Assembly: GCA_947095585.1 (NCBI GenBank) | Contig: OX352761.1 | Location: 132,276,277 to 132,340,276 of the forward strand | From: Nephrocerus scutellatus | Lineage: Eukaryota > Arthropoda > Insecta > Diptera > Pipunculidae | Reading direction: 5' to 3' | DNA: 64,000 nucleotides | In this document: in pieces, positions 1 to 12,840 of the stretch | Layout of the letters: each line of letters begins with the position of its first letter | Position numbering within the stretch: the stretch's first letter is position 1 | The notes under the pieces: model-generated | Database searches by the model: none | The model's input: the letters and a program-made list of their open reading frames with translations, nothing else | What the model was told of the DNA's origin: nothing | Translations under genes and position numbers: made by a program

Positions 1-1659
1 AAAACAAAACTATCGCCAATTGTGCTATTACCAATCAATTAACGGCGCCAGTAGCAGCATCTACAGTGGCCTTAAAAGACATGTTCAGACATAGTATAAT
101 ATATTTTTTAATATCGCACCAAAAAGTACTTCAAAATTAACAAATCATATGCAGAAGAACTGAATTTAATACTGCCAACATTTATTTTTGTTTTTTTATT
201 TTTAAATGAAAAAACAATAGAATTTTTAATTGTATATATTTTGGATTTTTTGTCTGGCAAGCCTAAGTAAATTAAACGATTGCAAATTTAGACTTTCCTT
301 TACAGTTATAACTTTATTGAAAATAAATAAAGTTGGATATCAGTTAACATTGCAAGTGGGAGCTTGATCGTGCTGTAAGCCAGGATCACTCTTATAAAAT
401 ATCAAAATGTCCATTTTGTCCATCGACCCTAATGTTTCTTCTTTTAACGCACTTTTTTCAATCTGAAGCAAGTACATATGTATTCTATTCTCTAACATCT
501 CTAGAAATAAGTTATTTGAACTTAGGGAGATATTTTGTTTCAACATTTATAACATTTCTGTAATTTTTTGATCAAACAATAGACAAATAAGTAATATATT
601 GACAATAGAAAGTAGATCAATATTTTATATCGTAAAATGTTGTGCGCGGTAAACACTTCAACATATTCCTTAGTTAGCACTTGTGTAATGTATATTTGTG
701 CACTATCAATTTATTATCCGTAAATCTTTTATGTAGAAATATATATATTTTCTTTAATTTTGGGTTTTAGTGCGCTTTTTTGTCTATCAAAAGTTTCGTT
801 GAATGGAACAACAAACAAATTCAAAAACAAACCAAACACAACTCACACGTATTTATATTAATGAATACATAAATACATAGTACATACAACACATAACATG
901 TTTTTTAAACTAAAGTCAAAAATCTTTTGCACCTTTTTGGACTGTATCTCGCTTGAATCATAATGGGCTTAAAATTGAATTGATGATCATACATAAATAT
1001 GAACCACATCTCTACCGGTTTATTTTTATTGAAATCGTGGACACTCTGTAATATATTTAAAAACAAAATCAACAATTTCAAATCAATTCATCGCTTCTAT
1101 ATCAAATTTGTAAGTAACACTTGTATCGAATAATATTACTTATATCTTCCATATTATCGCTCCGTTCTTCTTATAGAAATATTGTCAGTGGTTTGAATTG
1201 TCATCTGCTAGAATCCATTGTTTTTAACCTTTATGTACCTGAATGTTTAAATAAATGCATGTACATACATTAACATTGCACTAGTTAAATGTTTTTATTT
1301 TATTTTTTCTTTAAGTCAATATAAACCAAAATCTCTTTAAGTTTTTATTCTCATAAACTTTATGAACTTTTACATAATGCAGTGATTGATTCAGATACGT
1401 GTGCATGTTTTATTAAGTGTATTTCTGTTATGTTACTTTTATCTATAATTTATTTTGGTTTACTTAAACGAATCCATTAATCATTATATGTACAAATAGT
1501 ACGCAGAATATTTACTCTTAAATACCACGTAAATAAAAGTAGCTTCCCTTGAACTACAACAAGATAGCTACATATTTTCTGTTATTTTTATAAAGAAAAG
1601 CGAACTAAATCTGTGGTTATTTGTGATAAAAAAATACTTTTTTTATTTAAACATATAAG
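1..1659. other. Intronic sequence upstream of the first visible Calx exon
   Basis: AT-rich sequence with many short T and A runs and no open frame that looks coding. It lies directly upstream of a Calx exon with a pyrimidine-rich acceptor at 1658-1659, so it is read as Calx intron. The earlier Calx exons lie outside the window. I see no repeat or RNA gene in it. Confidence 0.6.
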
Positions 1660-4600
1660 ATGATGAACTAGCAGGACTTATACAGGCTGCTGAAGCAAAG
1701 CCACCAGAAGAATTAACCGAGGAAGATAAAATGGCACTTCTCGGACGTCCAAAGGCTGGAGATCTTACCCGTGTTCAATTGCGAATCAAAGAAAGTAAAG
1801 AATTTAAGGTAAGAAGACTTTCTTATAGATAAATATAAATTATGAAATCAACATCGTCGCTTATCTTCTAATCAAAGTGGCAGTTGGAGTATTTACTTTT
1901 TTGGGGCGCAAATTTTTAAATATCCTTATTTTTTATCCTCTGACTTTATATATATCCTCTGACTTACGCGACTTACGTTAATTCGCAGAAACGTAATAAA
2001 TCTAGAATATTACAATTCTGAAACCTACAAGATCTTATGAATTTGTTTCCGACTTTTGCATCTTCGACAGCAAGTCTCTCGGCATGTGTGCATCTAAAAG
2101 CTTAACGGAAATACAACACAGGTGGCAAGACCAATATGGACCAAACATTATTCAGCTTAAGAGTATATATGTGCTGCTTCTCTCCGCAGGTCATTAGTGT
2201 CATTACGAGAATATAATTAGCTTAACAACTACTCCACACATATAGAATTGTTTTTATAATGAAAGGGAAGGGAAGGCATTTTCACCCTTATAATGCTAAG
2301 CACAGCGTAGTCGCTAAGAACATAAGGAGAGGAAAAGATTACTTTTTTACGCGATAATGATCGTCACCAATAAGTTTTGCGCGTTTCTGTTTTTTCTGTT
2401 TAGTTGGTGTAATGTGGTCTTGGGAGAAAGAGTATCGGAGACAAAACAGAGCCTTGGAGAACACCAGTGTTTATGCGGTGAAGATTATATTTGCAACCGT
2501 CTAATACGACCGGGATTGAACGTTCAGGACGGTAACTACCAGTCCAATCAAGCATTGGCACCAATTTTCGACATAACAGTTTGACCCTGTCAAAATTTGT
2601 AAATAGACTGGTTCTATTTTTCGATGAGATATGCCATCAGACGTAAAACGCTGGTTTCGAAAATCGAAAATTGTACTGCTGGTCGCTCAGGATTTTCCGT
2701 GATGAGTAAGTTTACGATTAATCAGCGTTTCCATTACATTGAAAATACGTATGTTTGCGCTATATGGAACGGAGAAAGAGATTACGGTTCGCCTTTTTAG
2801 GTGCAGGCTGGATAAAGGTCATTTTCCAACTTTGGAAAGACTCCAGATGAATAGGAAAAATGAAAAAGGTTACTGCGTGGTTATGGAATTCTACTTGGTT
2901 TTTGAGAATTGAGAAAAGCTGTCAATCACAACCAAAAATAGTTTTACTAAATTCATAAGTGGGTATACTTGAACTCAAAACTTAAAGAAGGATAATTTTT
3001 TCATCGAACACCATAGGACCCTACTTTAAATGTCTAGTCTAGTTCCTACCAAATTTAAGAGCTCCGAAGTCTATTATAATCTGATTTAAATGTGGCCTTA
3101 CTTTTCTCAGTCTTAAGCAAACGTACTTATATTAAAGGTTCCAAGTAAAAATTTGATACTACATATAATTGAACCATATGCTATAATTCATGTCTGTCAT
3201 GTCTGATTTAAATGTGGCCTTACTTTTCTCAGTCTTAAGCAAACGTACTTATATTAAAGGTTCCAAGTAAAAATTTGATACTACATATAATTGAACCATA
3301 TGCTATAATTCATGTCTGTCAAACGCCTCTAACCCAGCTTCTTGGGCTTTGTATTTGAGTTTTTAATTTTTTTTAATTTCTTCAGAATACTGTAGATAAA
3401 CTTGTCCAAAGAGCCAATGCGTCACTATTAATTGGAACATCTTCATGGAAGGAACAATTTACGGAAGCGCTTACGGTCAGCGCTGGTAATTATATTTTTG
3501 CCATTTTTTTAAGGTTTTATTTGAAAATAATTTTTCCTTTTTCAGGTGATGACGACGGTGCTGAAGGGGAGGATAACGAAGGAGCTACACCAAGTTGCGC
3601 CGATTATATTTTGCATTTCCTTACCGTTTTCTGGAAACTCCTTTTTGCATTCATCCCACCTACAGGTGTGAATTGTAGTATTTAAGTTCTATATTATCTT
3701 AATCTTATCATTATTATATATATTTAAACCTAATTATTATTTTCGAAATGTTAATGGTATTTTGATCGTTCTTGCAGACATTGCCGGAGGTTATTTGTGC
3801 TTTGTCGTATCGATAATTTGTATTGGGATGGTGACAGCCGTAATTGGGGACGTATCATCGCATTTTGGCTGCACATTGGGAATACGAGATGCGGTCACTG
3901 CCATCTGCTTTGTAGCCCTCGGTACAAGTATACCAGGTGAGAAGTAGTAGTAGTTTATAATAATAAATATTTTAGCGCAATACAGACCGTCGAGGTCAAG
4001 TGCCTAGCTTTTCGCGTTGAGCGTGTTATATTTTCACACACAAATCGACGGGACCTACAATTTAAAGCCATATTCTTGAAGGCGATTTTAGAAGCTTTCC
4101 ATTAGAGTTATTAGTAGTGGACGTTTGTCAGACATTTGCGTGAATAAGTTTTTTAGCTTTTTTCTGTGATTTGAACTTCGAACCTCCCGCACACTAATCC
4201 CGCGCACTAACTACAGCGCTTACTTTCACGAATCTTACAAGTAGAAATGTAATATATTTTTATTCACATGTTTAACACCTGATCTGCGCTGTCTTTAACT
4301 AATAGATGGCCGTATAATATTACTAAGTTTGGAGATTTAGTTTATACGCTATACATTAAATCCTCCCACTTATGTGGCTTTTATTAAGCTAAAACAGTTC
4401 CAAGTTCCAAAGGATAAATACAAAATTATGTTGCTGGTGGCGCGTTTGATTTGCTCAATGCACGTATCCCAAACCACGGAATAACTGTCAAAGTAATATA
4501 GCGTGCGATGTGCATCAGAAAAGAAAATTAAAATCAAAATGCACTACGAATATTTTATTTATTTGCATCCATCAACTGCAGTTTGCTGAGAGCAACAAAA

Positions 4601-5912
4601 AACGTTTGTTTTTCTAACAAATGTCCACTAATCTAAACAGAAACATAATCCAATTATCAAGTTTAAAAAAATTGTATTTTAAATAATAATTTTAAAATGA
4701 AAACAATCGGGCTCGGTAATGTTGATTGCAGAACTTCTTCTAGAAGGTCTTGATTACGTAAGATTTCATACAACGTCTGTGAATCCTCTGATATTTATAT
4801 ACCCGTGGCTCGTTTCTCAGTCCTCCGTACTGGGATGTGTTTCCTACCGAACGAAACCCAACGAATTTTTTTGCCATTAGGAACACGTGATCGGTAATTG
4901 ACAGCAGACCTGCTACTTCGTAAAGCCTTGTACTCGAGACAAACTTGAAGCTATTTGGTACCGTCCAGACTCCTGTGCACGCACATTCTGAGTACATTTC
5001 TTTTGAATATGGAGATCTTCTTCATCGTTGTTGGTTGGACAGTAAACCATATGGGATAGTCATAGGTTATCACTGGCTCATCGATATATCGATGTGATTG
5101 TTAAACTTAATCCTACCGGTAAAGTTCATTGCCAGGTACTTTTCTGACTTGGTGTTTTTTTTTATTGTGTTGTACGGAAGGATGATTTTTAAGCCTCTGC
5201 AACGGCTGTCAAAATATCTTATTCCTGTTCCGGTCCTCACTACTCGGAAGCAGATGAGTTCCGTTTTGTTGGCGTTGATCATGAGCCCCCACTTGTATAG
5301 TTTGATCCGCCGTGGAAAAGCTGAACAGAACTGGGCCAAGTCTGGAACCTTGAGGAACTTCGGCTTTAATGCCAGTCGATGGAATGCGGTAAACCTGTAC
5401 AAAAAAGACCCTGTTAATTAGATAATTGTTATTTAGTTTTACAATATAATTGTGGAAACCAAATCTAATAAGTTTGTACAGTAGCCCTCGAAACAGTACA
5501 GTAGCCTGTTTCTATGTCTAGTAAACATGCTACTGTACTGCTTTTGACGTTCTCGGGCTTTGGGAAGTGGGCTAAAAATTGATCGCAAGATTTCACCACC
5601 GAACGAACAAACGAACGACAGACAGAACGACAGAACCATGCCGCCGCAAAGTTAATATAGAGAATTTAAATAACTTGATTTTCCTAAAAATTCTTTATTT
5701 CTCTTGGGTACTATTTTTAAGGAGAAAATCTTCTTTGTAGATACGTTTGCTAGTAAAGTAGCTGCAATCCAGGACAAATATGCTGACGCTAGTGTTGGGA
5801 ACGTTACTGGAAGTAATGCTGTTAATGTCTTTCTTGGTATTGGCGTAGCGTGGACCATTGCAGCCATATACCATGAATCGAATGGATCACAGTTTTTGGT
5901 CAATCCAGGAAC
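1660..5912 (+). CDS. Calx: Na+/Ca2+ exchanger Calx, five internal exons
   Basis: Plasma-membrane sodium/calcium exchanger that extrudes Ca2+; in flies it acts in photoreceptors, neurons and muscle. Exons by splice sites and continuous phase: 1660-1808, 3386-3485, 3546-3665, 3778-3936, 5741-5912. The first encodes the end of the cytoplasmic Ca2+-binding loop (motif MALLGRPKAGDLTR). The next two carry an acidic linker (DDDGAEGEDNEGA) and the start of the second membrane domain. The last two encode the alpha-2 repeat with its conserved GTSIP followed by DTFASKVAA and SVGNVTGSNAVNVFLGIG, the ion-binding signature of the family. The junction between 3936 and 5741 splits the GTSIPD aspartate codon. 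The exon at 5741 ends in phase 2 and fits either of two downstream last exons. The 5' two-thirds of the gene is outside the window. No frameshift or stop seen. Confidence 0.93.
2264..2720 (-). mobile_element. CR1/jockey-like non-LTR retrotransposon fragment
   Basis: Degraded relative of the element at 38040-39190. It shares the run reading GAGCC(T/C)TGG(A/G)GAACACCAG and the downstream blocks GAGATAT(G/A)CCATCA and TACTG(C)CTGGTC, in the same orientation. The reverse strand would encode the palm region of a reverse transcriptase but is interrupted by frameshifts. It lies in a Calx intron and is opposite in direction to the host gene. Confidence 0.6.
3081..3320. repeat. Perfect tandem duplication, 122-bp period
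   Basis: 3081-3202 is repeated at 3203-3320 with about 119 consecutive identical bases by eye, starting at CTGATTTAAATGTGGCC. The copies diverge only at their downstream boundary. The second copy ends 65 bp before the Calx exon at 3386. Lack of divergence means a very recent duplication or an assembly duplication. Confidence 0.9.
3954..4228 (-). mobile_element. tRNA-derived SINE, copy 1
   Basis: On the reverse strand a tRNA-like head with an A-box relic (TTAGTGCG) and a B-box relic (GTTCAAATC) is followed by the body block AGCTAGGC..TTGACC..GA.GGTCTG and a TTATTATTATA tail. The same order occurs at 16750-17016. The tail end lies about 17 bp after the Calx exon ending at 3936, immediately beyond the GTGAGA donor. 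It is antisense to Calx. Confidence 0.7.
4690..5402 (-). mobile_element. Jockey-type non-LTR retrotransposon, 3' part
   Basis: The reverse strand encodes a reverse-transcriptase thumb-like block with KWGLMINANKTELICF (5070-5402), where WG..IN..KTE is conserved after the catalytic box. Further along, in other frames, is a PIWF-type C-terminal region (YDYPIWFTVQ). Several stops and frameshifts make it a dead fragment lacking the catalytic YADD segment. It is inserted in a Calx intron, antisense to the gene. Confidence 0.6.
5540..5667. repeat. One terminus of the AAATTCTCTAT inverted-repeat family
   Basis: Ends in GTTAATATAGAGAATTT, the inverse of the left end of the copies at 20634, 25613 and 63683. 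Its subterminal part (CGAACGAACAAACGAACGAC, then GAACCATGCCG) is nearly identical to the inverted left end at 44772, so the two belong to one subfamily. No partner terminus was found upstream, so this is a solo end. It stops 73 bp before the Calx exon at 5741. Confidence 0.65.
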
Positions 5913-6359
5913 GTAAGTCCGTTGTAAACTTTATATATTTTGTGTTTTCCTTTAAAATTCTAACCCACTAATAAACATATAAATTTGTAATTTTTGTTAG
6001 CAGGTGCAAAAGTCGCTCTTAATTTTTTGAAGTAACTTTAGTAGTTCAAAACATTTCTTTCATTTTTAATTTAACATTATTTTTGAAAGTTGTAAAAATT
6101 CTCGCCTATTGATTGCGGTGAATGTAATTTTTTAAGATGATCGAACGTTTGAGTCTAAGTACAGCTGGGTAAATTAAGATTTCTCGGGTATTCTGATAGT
6201 TTGTAATTATTTAAGTATTGAGACTTTTCAATTTCAAAAAAAATGCTACATTTTTGTCGTTCGCGTTCAATGTACATTATTCATGTGCAGTTAGCACTTA
6301 GCTTCGATTAATTTTATTACTGTACTGATCCTAAGACCAGGAATCGGTGTTCGTTCTTC

Positions 6360-8440
6360 TTTCTTTCCTTTACTCCGCGAAGGAGCATAGGGCTTCTACA
6401 AACGCCCACCAACGAACTCGATTTATCGCCTGAGGTTTCAAGAGACGCCACACTGTCCCCTGGGATCTTGCTTCCTCTTCTATCGTCCTTTTCCATGTCT
6501 TGCTAGGACGGCCAACTCGGCGGCTTCCTTGTGGATTCCAGTCGAGCGCTAGTTTCGTAATATCGTCCGCTGGCTTTCTTAAAGTGTGGCCAATACAGCT
6601 CCATTTTTGTCGTCTGATGGTGATCGCGATTGCTTCCTGCTGCGTTACTCTCAACAAGTCTTGATTGGTGATAATGTCCGGCCATCTTATTCTCAGTATC
6701 CTCCTTAAGCACTCGACGAAGACTTGGAGGCGCGTCGCAATTGAATCTGTGACTTTCCATGTTTCGCAGCCATACAAGAGTACTGAGAGAACGTTAGATC
6801 AGATTCCGGGAGATTTGCGAGGAGATCCAGATATTATTTAGCAACCTATAGGAGTGATGCGCCTTGTTTACACGATAGCACACATCCGAGTCAGCACAAC
6901 CATTTTTTGACATCCAGCTGCCCAAATAACAAAACTGATGTCTCTCTCTGATGTCCGTCAATCGAGAGATCAAATGTTCCACTAGCGTTAACGCGAAGTA
7001 GTTTTGTTTTTGAGGCGTTATTTTTAAACCCACTTTGTTAGCGTGAGTTTAATTTTCGCTCCATGTCAGCTAGCGATTGTGATAGGAGACAGATATCATC
7101 GGCATAGTCCAGGCAATGATGTTAATGAGTTTTTCTGGAGCACCATAGCTAGACAAAATCTGCCATATCATGTTTCGGCCCACGCTATTTAAAGCGCGTT
7201 TAAAATCTACAAAAACCATATACAGAGGAGAGCGATACTCAGCTGACTGTTCAATGATTATACGCAGGGTGTTAATTTGATCAGTACAAGAATGGTTTGG
7301 GCGAAATCCTTCTTGTTCATTTCTCAAAATTGGCTCTAACGCATTCCGTAAGCGCCTAGCTATTATAGAGGAGATCACTTTGTTTATGGTGTTTAGCAGG
7401 GTGATTCCTATCCAGTTTTCGCAATTGCTCAAATCACCTTTCTTTCTGCTTTACTGATTCATCCAACGAAGGAGTAGCGACGCTGTTAAGTCGCCTATAT
7501 GTTAAGTAGCCTATTAAGGTGCATATGTGGGTTGATGGACGTGCCTGGCGAAGTACAGTTCGAAACATTCTGTCCAGCGGGTTAATTGTTGTTCCTCCAT
7601 AAGCATCAAAGGGCCGTCTGTCTATTGCCTTAACAGCGTAATTGATATGGTGTTTCTTGTTGGCGAGCTTACGAGCGAGTTGGTAGACTGTGCTGTATTG
7701 TCTACTTTCAGTGGCTTGCTTTGCTTGTGTTGCGATGTCGCTTAGCCATGCCCGTTTGTCGCTCCTATAGTTAAACAGCCAACTTGCCGGTCCAGATCCC
7801 TATACTTCCGCGCTAATGCGCTTCGCACGGCACCCGAGGCCGCGTTTAACTTTACTTTGATGGATTGGCGTTCACGAATGGTGGTGTTCCATGTGCAATC
7901 TGATATCCATTCTTTTCTAGTTTTGTCGGGATAACCTAAAACGGTTCAGGCTGCTTACGTATACGCATTTACTGTTTTCTCCCATTTAGAATCTAGGGTT
8001 TGGAGCTGTATCTCAGAGAGAGACTGTTGTTTGCGGGATACATATTGCAGTTTCACATTCTGCACATCACATCAGTGCTGCTACAGCTGGCTTTCTCGTT
8101 GTTTGACTTCGTGTGGATGAGTGGGCCGCGAGCTTCAATCGCACACTGCCAACCACAAAGTGGTGGTCGCTGTAGACGTCGGCTGCTCTTCGGGTTCTAA
8201 CGTCCAGCAACGATGACTGCTACTTGTGGCTTATAGCGATGTGATCAATCTGGTTGTTGTACATGTGATCAGGAGGTTCAGGTGGCTTTGTGGATGTTTT
8301 TGTGGGGAAAAAACTGTGCCTCCAATGATTAGGTTGCGATCAGAACATATTGATCAGCAAACCTTTCACCGTGGTCATTCATATAACCAAGGCCGTGGTT
8401 TCCCATGACATGTTCCCATGTATTCGTTCAGTATCAAGTA
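6360..8440 (-). mobile_element. RTE-like non-LTR retrotransposon, degraded
   Basis: Reverse strand, from high to low coordinate. The end of an APE-type endonuclease lies near 8400-8100 (GGTVFPHKNIHKATWTSP, then QIDH and SDHHFVV-like). A linker (KRAWLSDIATQAKQA) lies near 7750. The N-terminal RT region lies at 7070-7440 (WIGITLLNTINKVISSIIARRL, FRPNHSCTDQINTLRIIIEQ, VDFKRALNSV). The C-terminal domain lies at 6370-6777 (IGHTLRKPADDITKLALDWNPQG). This layout and the C-terminal motif match the RTE clade. Frameshifts, stops and a missing catalytic palm show it is inactive. It lies in the last Calx intron, antisense. Confidence 0.8.
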
Positions 8441-8752
8441 ATTGGAGCGAACCGATAACCTATGGACAATTAGGGAAAAGCATAGGTGTAATGTAATTAA
8501 TGAATTATTTATCCCTATTTTGTCTTTTTTTAAAATCACTGTTTTGAAGTTCTCGTATGTATATAAAATTTTAAACACCTAATCGAGTTCTTTACAAATT
8601 TTTCACTTCTTCACTTTTAAACTCTTTTTATGTTTTTAATATTTTGTTCATTTTCATAGTTCAAAAATGTAGTTTGTAGAACTAAGCAATTGTGAAAATT
8701 TTGGACTTGAAAATTGTTGTTTAAAAAATTCTAAAATTCTTAAAATTTTCAG

Positions 8753-8957
8753 TTTGGCATTCTCAGTTACGTTATTCTGTACGGAAGCGTTTATTGCGAT
8801 TTTCGTGTTGTTGTTGCGCCGCTCCAAAACTGTGGGCGGTGAATTGGGGGGCCCAAAAGTTATTAAATATATTAGCGGCTTCGTTTTGTTCAGTTTGTGG
8901 GTCATATACGTCGTCGTCAGCAGCTTAGAGGCTTACGATGTCATACAAGGATTTTAG
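8753..8957 (+). CDS. Calx: Calx alternative last exon a
   Basis: An acceptor (pyrimidine-rich, AG at 8751-8752) is followed by T completing the ACT codon begun at 5911-5912, then 67 codons (LAFSVTLFC to AYDVIQGF) and TAG. It encodes the C-terminal membrane segment of the exchanger: two hydrophobic stretches separated by a GGELGGPK loop, as in NCX proteins. It sits about 310 bp downstream of the RTE-like retrotransposon relic. The closest canonical AATAAA I saw downstream is near 10278, so its 3' UTR may be long. It aligns without gaps to the exon at 19282-19486. Confidence 0.9.
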
Positions 8958-11900
8958 GCCGACAAATGCAAAAACGAAACAAAACAGAATGAAACATCAC
9001 GAAATCAAGGTGTATTACCAATTAACTGAATTAATAATACGATTATTATAAGCAAACATTTTGTTTTGGACTTTATTAGTTGATAATTATTATTTAATCA
9101 AAACGATTATTTTTACTAACAAAAGAAGTTCGATTTGTTTCTTTTTTTTCCTGTAACACGCCACTAACTACTGATTAAATGACATACTTAATCTTTTATT
9201 ATTATTTGTAAATACATTATTTTGCTTTTGTTATTCGTCAAATGTAAATCGGTAATTTACGCTTTTTTTCCTTATATCCTCGACTATAATAACATATTAA
9301 GGTCATGCACTAATAATTTATAAACAAACCATGTAAATACTCGTTTAATTTTTTACAACTACGTATATACATCTATATATATATATATATATATATAAAC
9401 TGAAAGAATTGAATCAAAGAGAAACCAGCCAAAGTCATTAGATAAAATATTGATAATAATTATATTCATAACGAAGATTTTATTATAATTTGTAAACATT
9501 ATATAACAGCAATATTTATAGTATAATATCATAACAATGTAATATAATTTAATACGTTTGATAGTTTAATGGTTTTAATCAAAAAGATACATTCCCGGAT
9601 ATTTGCTGAAATTTTCATGAAACGTCATAGATGGTAGCTATTTTTTAAGATTTTGCGTTTGTTTTCCTTTTAGTTCAAGTAGTGTGTAAAAAAAACACCA
9701 ACGCGAATAGTTCACGGTTAACAATTAAATTTGCCAAAAATTTCAACCATCGAGTACATACCTACCTATTATGAATTTCCCCCTCTCACACCTCTATACA
9801 CACACTAATTTAACGTTAAAAATGCCCCTTAAAAAAGGGTAGACTCGTTTCTAAACAGTGGTAGCAGTCTGGCCTAGGTAGGTATAGGTACTTACCTTTG
9901 ATGCTAAACCTTTGTAAAATTACTGCCTCTCCAAGACCTCCATTTAAATTAATATTTTTTTATACTTCGGGGCAACTTATTAAAAACGTTAATGCCCTTG
10001 TTAAAGTGGCTTTTTTTACATTAAAACGCTGCTTTTATTAATCCTCGCTGTTCTGAACTTTATTTTCAGAAAAACTTACAAACATGCATGTAGGTACATT
10101 ATGATTAAAGAATTCAGTTGTCAATTCCTGCTTACTTGCGTTTCCTTTTCAATTTGTTTTTCCCGCTAAAATTGCACTTGTTGTGAAAATAACCAAAATT
10201 CTGTAATTAAACAATAATGAAAGTGAAACAATATTGTTAGTATTACTATTAAAAAATGACAATAGTTCAGCATAGATAATAAAAACTTGAAATACTAATA
10301 GTACATTTAACAGTTTGCAACATATGCATAAAAACCTTAAAAAATTGAAAGCATAGAACTACCAAATACGACATAAAACTAATACTTGAACAATTAATAA
10401 CTTATTTATAATTTAGTATAAATAATTTGTTTATGATGATAATTTAGTACATTAACGATCAAACTTACTTTTTTGTATGTGTGATTTTATAGCTCAATGA
10501 ACCTGGTTTGAACAAAAAGTAGTAAACACGTTGATCTTAAAATGTGATCACTGCAATTATGATTAGATAGAATACAAGCTACGAGGCATATCTTAATTTT
10601 TTATCTCTTATGTAAATGAATCTAAAAAAAATTTGAATATAGTAAATTAAATACTTTCACTTAAAAGAGGAAGCAGTTCAAAATTCTTGAACTTGGAAAT
10701 ATTGTGACTTCAGTTGGTTGACTTATGTGCCAACTTAATGGACCTAAGTGGGCTTTAGTAAGCTTGTTGTTTGGTGATTATAATTTATTTCTATACAAAA
10801 GAGAATAAATGTTCTCTTATATTTATTAGACTAAGATAACGTACAATATGGAAAGCAAACATAAAATAAAAATAACAAACTAATATAAAAGATAATGACA
10901 AAAGAAATGGAAAAAGAAAATAATAAATTTATATGATGTGAACGACTGATTACATGCAAAACGTCGGTCGTGTGCCCATACTATGATTTTGTTCGAATGC
11001 GTTAAATGTTTACTAACTGAAGTGATTACAGACTATCGAACTTGACTGTCAGCTTTGGTCCACATAATCCACATGGCTGGCAAAAATGTTGCTGTTGACT
11101 TTTAGTCAGCCATTCGGTCTGATTGGATCGATTTTAATTTCTTGTTAGTTATGATTACTAAAAAAGAGACGGGAGAGTGCTAACCGACGACAAGACTTAA
11201 ATTATGGTAGAAAGTAGTTAGTTAATAAGGTGCATAATATATATACATTTTTAAAACTCTTTTATGAGTTATCATCAATAACAGCGACAATGTCAACACT
11301 TACTTACTCAACACTTAACCATCGCTCCTTAACACTCATCATAAATACAAAACAGATCGCCTACGCTTTTCAACTGAACGCTTTACATAAAAGTAAACGT
11401 TTATCTTCAAATAAGTGCATACTTGCGAGTAACAGCAAACAAAACACTGCTGAGAGCACACTTTAAAGCGAAGCCACAACACTTTGGAGTTTCGAGTGTT
11501 TTTTTATTCACTAGGTTTCCTAACAGACTTAAACATCGAGCACATAGATGTTGCTTCTCCTTTTTCGCAACCTAAGCAAAGTAGTATATGTACATGAACA
11601 TAGACATATGATATGATGCTATGGTCCTAGCATCACTCTGTTCGCAAAATCTAAAATTAACATTAATTATGTTGCAAAAATGTAAAAGAAACTTATTTTG
11701 AGAAATTTTTTTCTGCTTTTAACAGTTTTAGTTTTCCAACAACAGAAATTTTTCTTTTTGTTACGAAATTCAGGCTTCTTACAGTGTTCGTAATGTATTT
11801 TGCAAATAAAAACACAACACAAGCATACAACTTTAATTAACAAATAGCAAGAGTTCACAAACTTAAACTGGTGATTACTTATTATTCACATATAACACTT

Positions 11901-12499
11901 TTATTTACATATTACACGCTCTATCTACTTGCAAGTACCCTGGTACAAATTCAAATGATAAGTAACTTACTGTGAGGAAATATGGGGTATTTTTATTTAA
12001 TCAACAGTTTCGAGAAGGTTCTAATCTTGGAAAATTACATAAAGAACCACTTAGCAAATAATTTTATATACAATATTACTGATACTGTCTACAGATGGCG
12101 CTGTTAAGTGTAATAAAACTACTTTCGTAACATTTTGTAAACTTAAAGCTGAAGCCAAAAGAAGCAGCTTAATAATAACAGCTAAAACTTTAAACTAAAA
12201 ATTTAAGGTTTTCAGTCTGGCGAAATTAATTTTTTGCAACTTTCAGTATAAAAATCTCTCCACCAGTTAATATTTCGAGTAATCCAGTCCCTAAACTCTG
12301 ACCTTCCTGTTCTACGTCAAACTTTCAGTGTAGATGTCTTGGCCTGCCTTGTTTTCGTGTCGCATAAATATTTCCTCAAAGGACTTTCAAAACAATGTCG
12401 ACATCACGGTAACGCCTTCTGGTAATTTGCTACTCTTTCTTTTTCCACACTTACAACAGCGACCGTGCTTGTAGATCTCATCATCTGGAATCGTTTTAC
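8958..12499. other. Calx 3' UTR/intron, no gene seen
   Basis: AT-rich sequence after last exon a. It presumably holds the 3' UTR of isoform a and is intron for isoform b. An (AT)n run occupies about 9374-9397. Short open frames at 11230-11466 and 11667-11858 look random in composition and have no supporting motif. I found no RNA gene. Confidence 0.5.
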
Positions 12500-12840
12500 T
12501 AATATACAAAGCCAACAATTGTCCGAAAGACTTTGCTCTCTAACGCGGCTAAGAGGTCAGCGTTTTCTAAGCATTCAGGTCTCGGATCAATATGTAAGTA
12601 CTGGTATCACCATTGTCTTTGCCTGATACATTTAACCCGACATAGAGGTATGCATTAAAATGTGCGCTCAATTATTTTAACCTATCATGACTATGTATCA
12701 TAGCCGTCTTTAAAGTCTATAAACAAATGGTGTATTGAGTTTCGGAAAGCTACATATTTCCGATCACCTGCCTAAGGGACAAAATCTGATCAGTTGTTGA
12801 TTTGACTCGGATGAATCCACACTGGTAGGTAGGAAGGACA
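12500..12840 (-). mobile_element. Non-LTR retrotransposon family A, fragment
   Basis: Shares with 28440-28900 and 34250-34480 the block AACGCGGCTAAGAGGTCAG and the following TAAGTACTGGTAT(C/G)ACCATTGTCT. It also shares the ATCTGATCAGTTGTTGATTTG block near 12790, which reads as STTDQI in reverse transcriptase on the reverse strand. It is heavily rearranged inside, with no intact frame. Confidence 0.6.

Noticed and set aside
2357..2584. 75-aa open frame with a signal-peptide-like start (MIVTNKFCAFLFFLFSWCNV)
   Set aside because: Its C-terminal half is the antisense of a reverse-transcriptase block also found at 38900-39200, so it is a chance frame over a retrotransposon relic.
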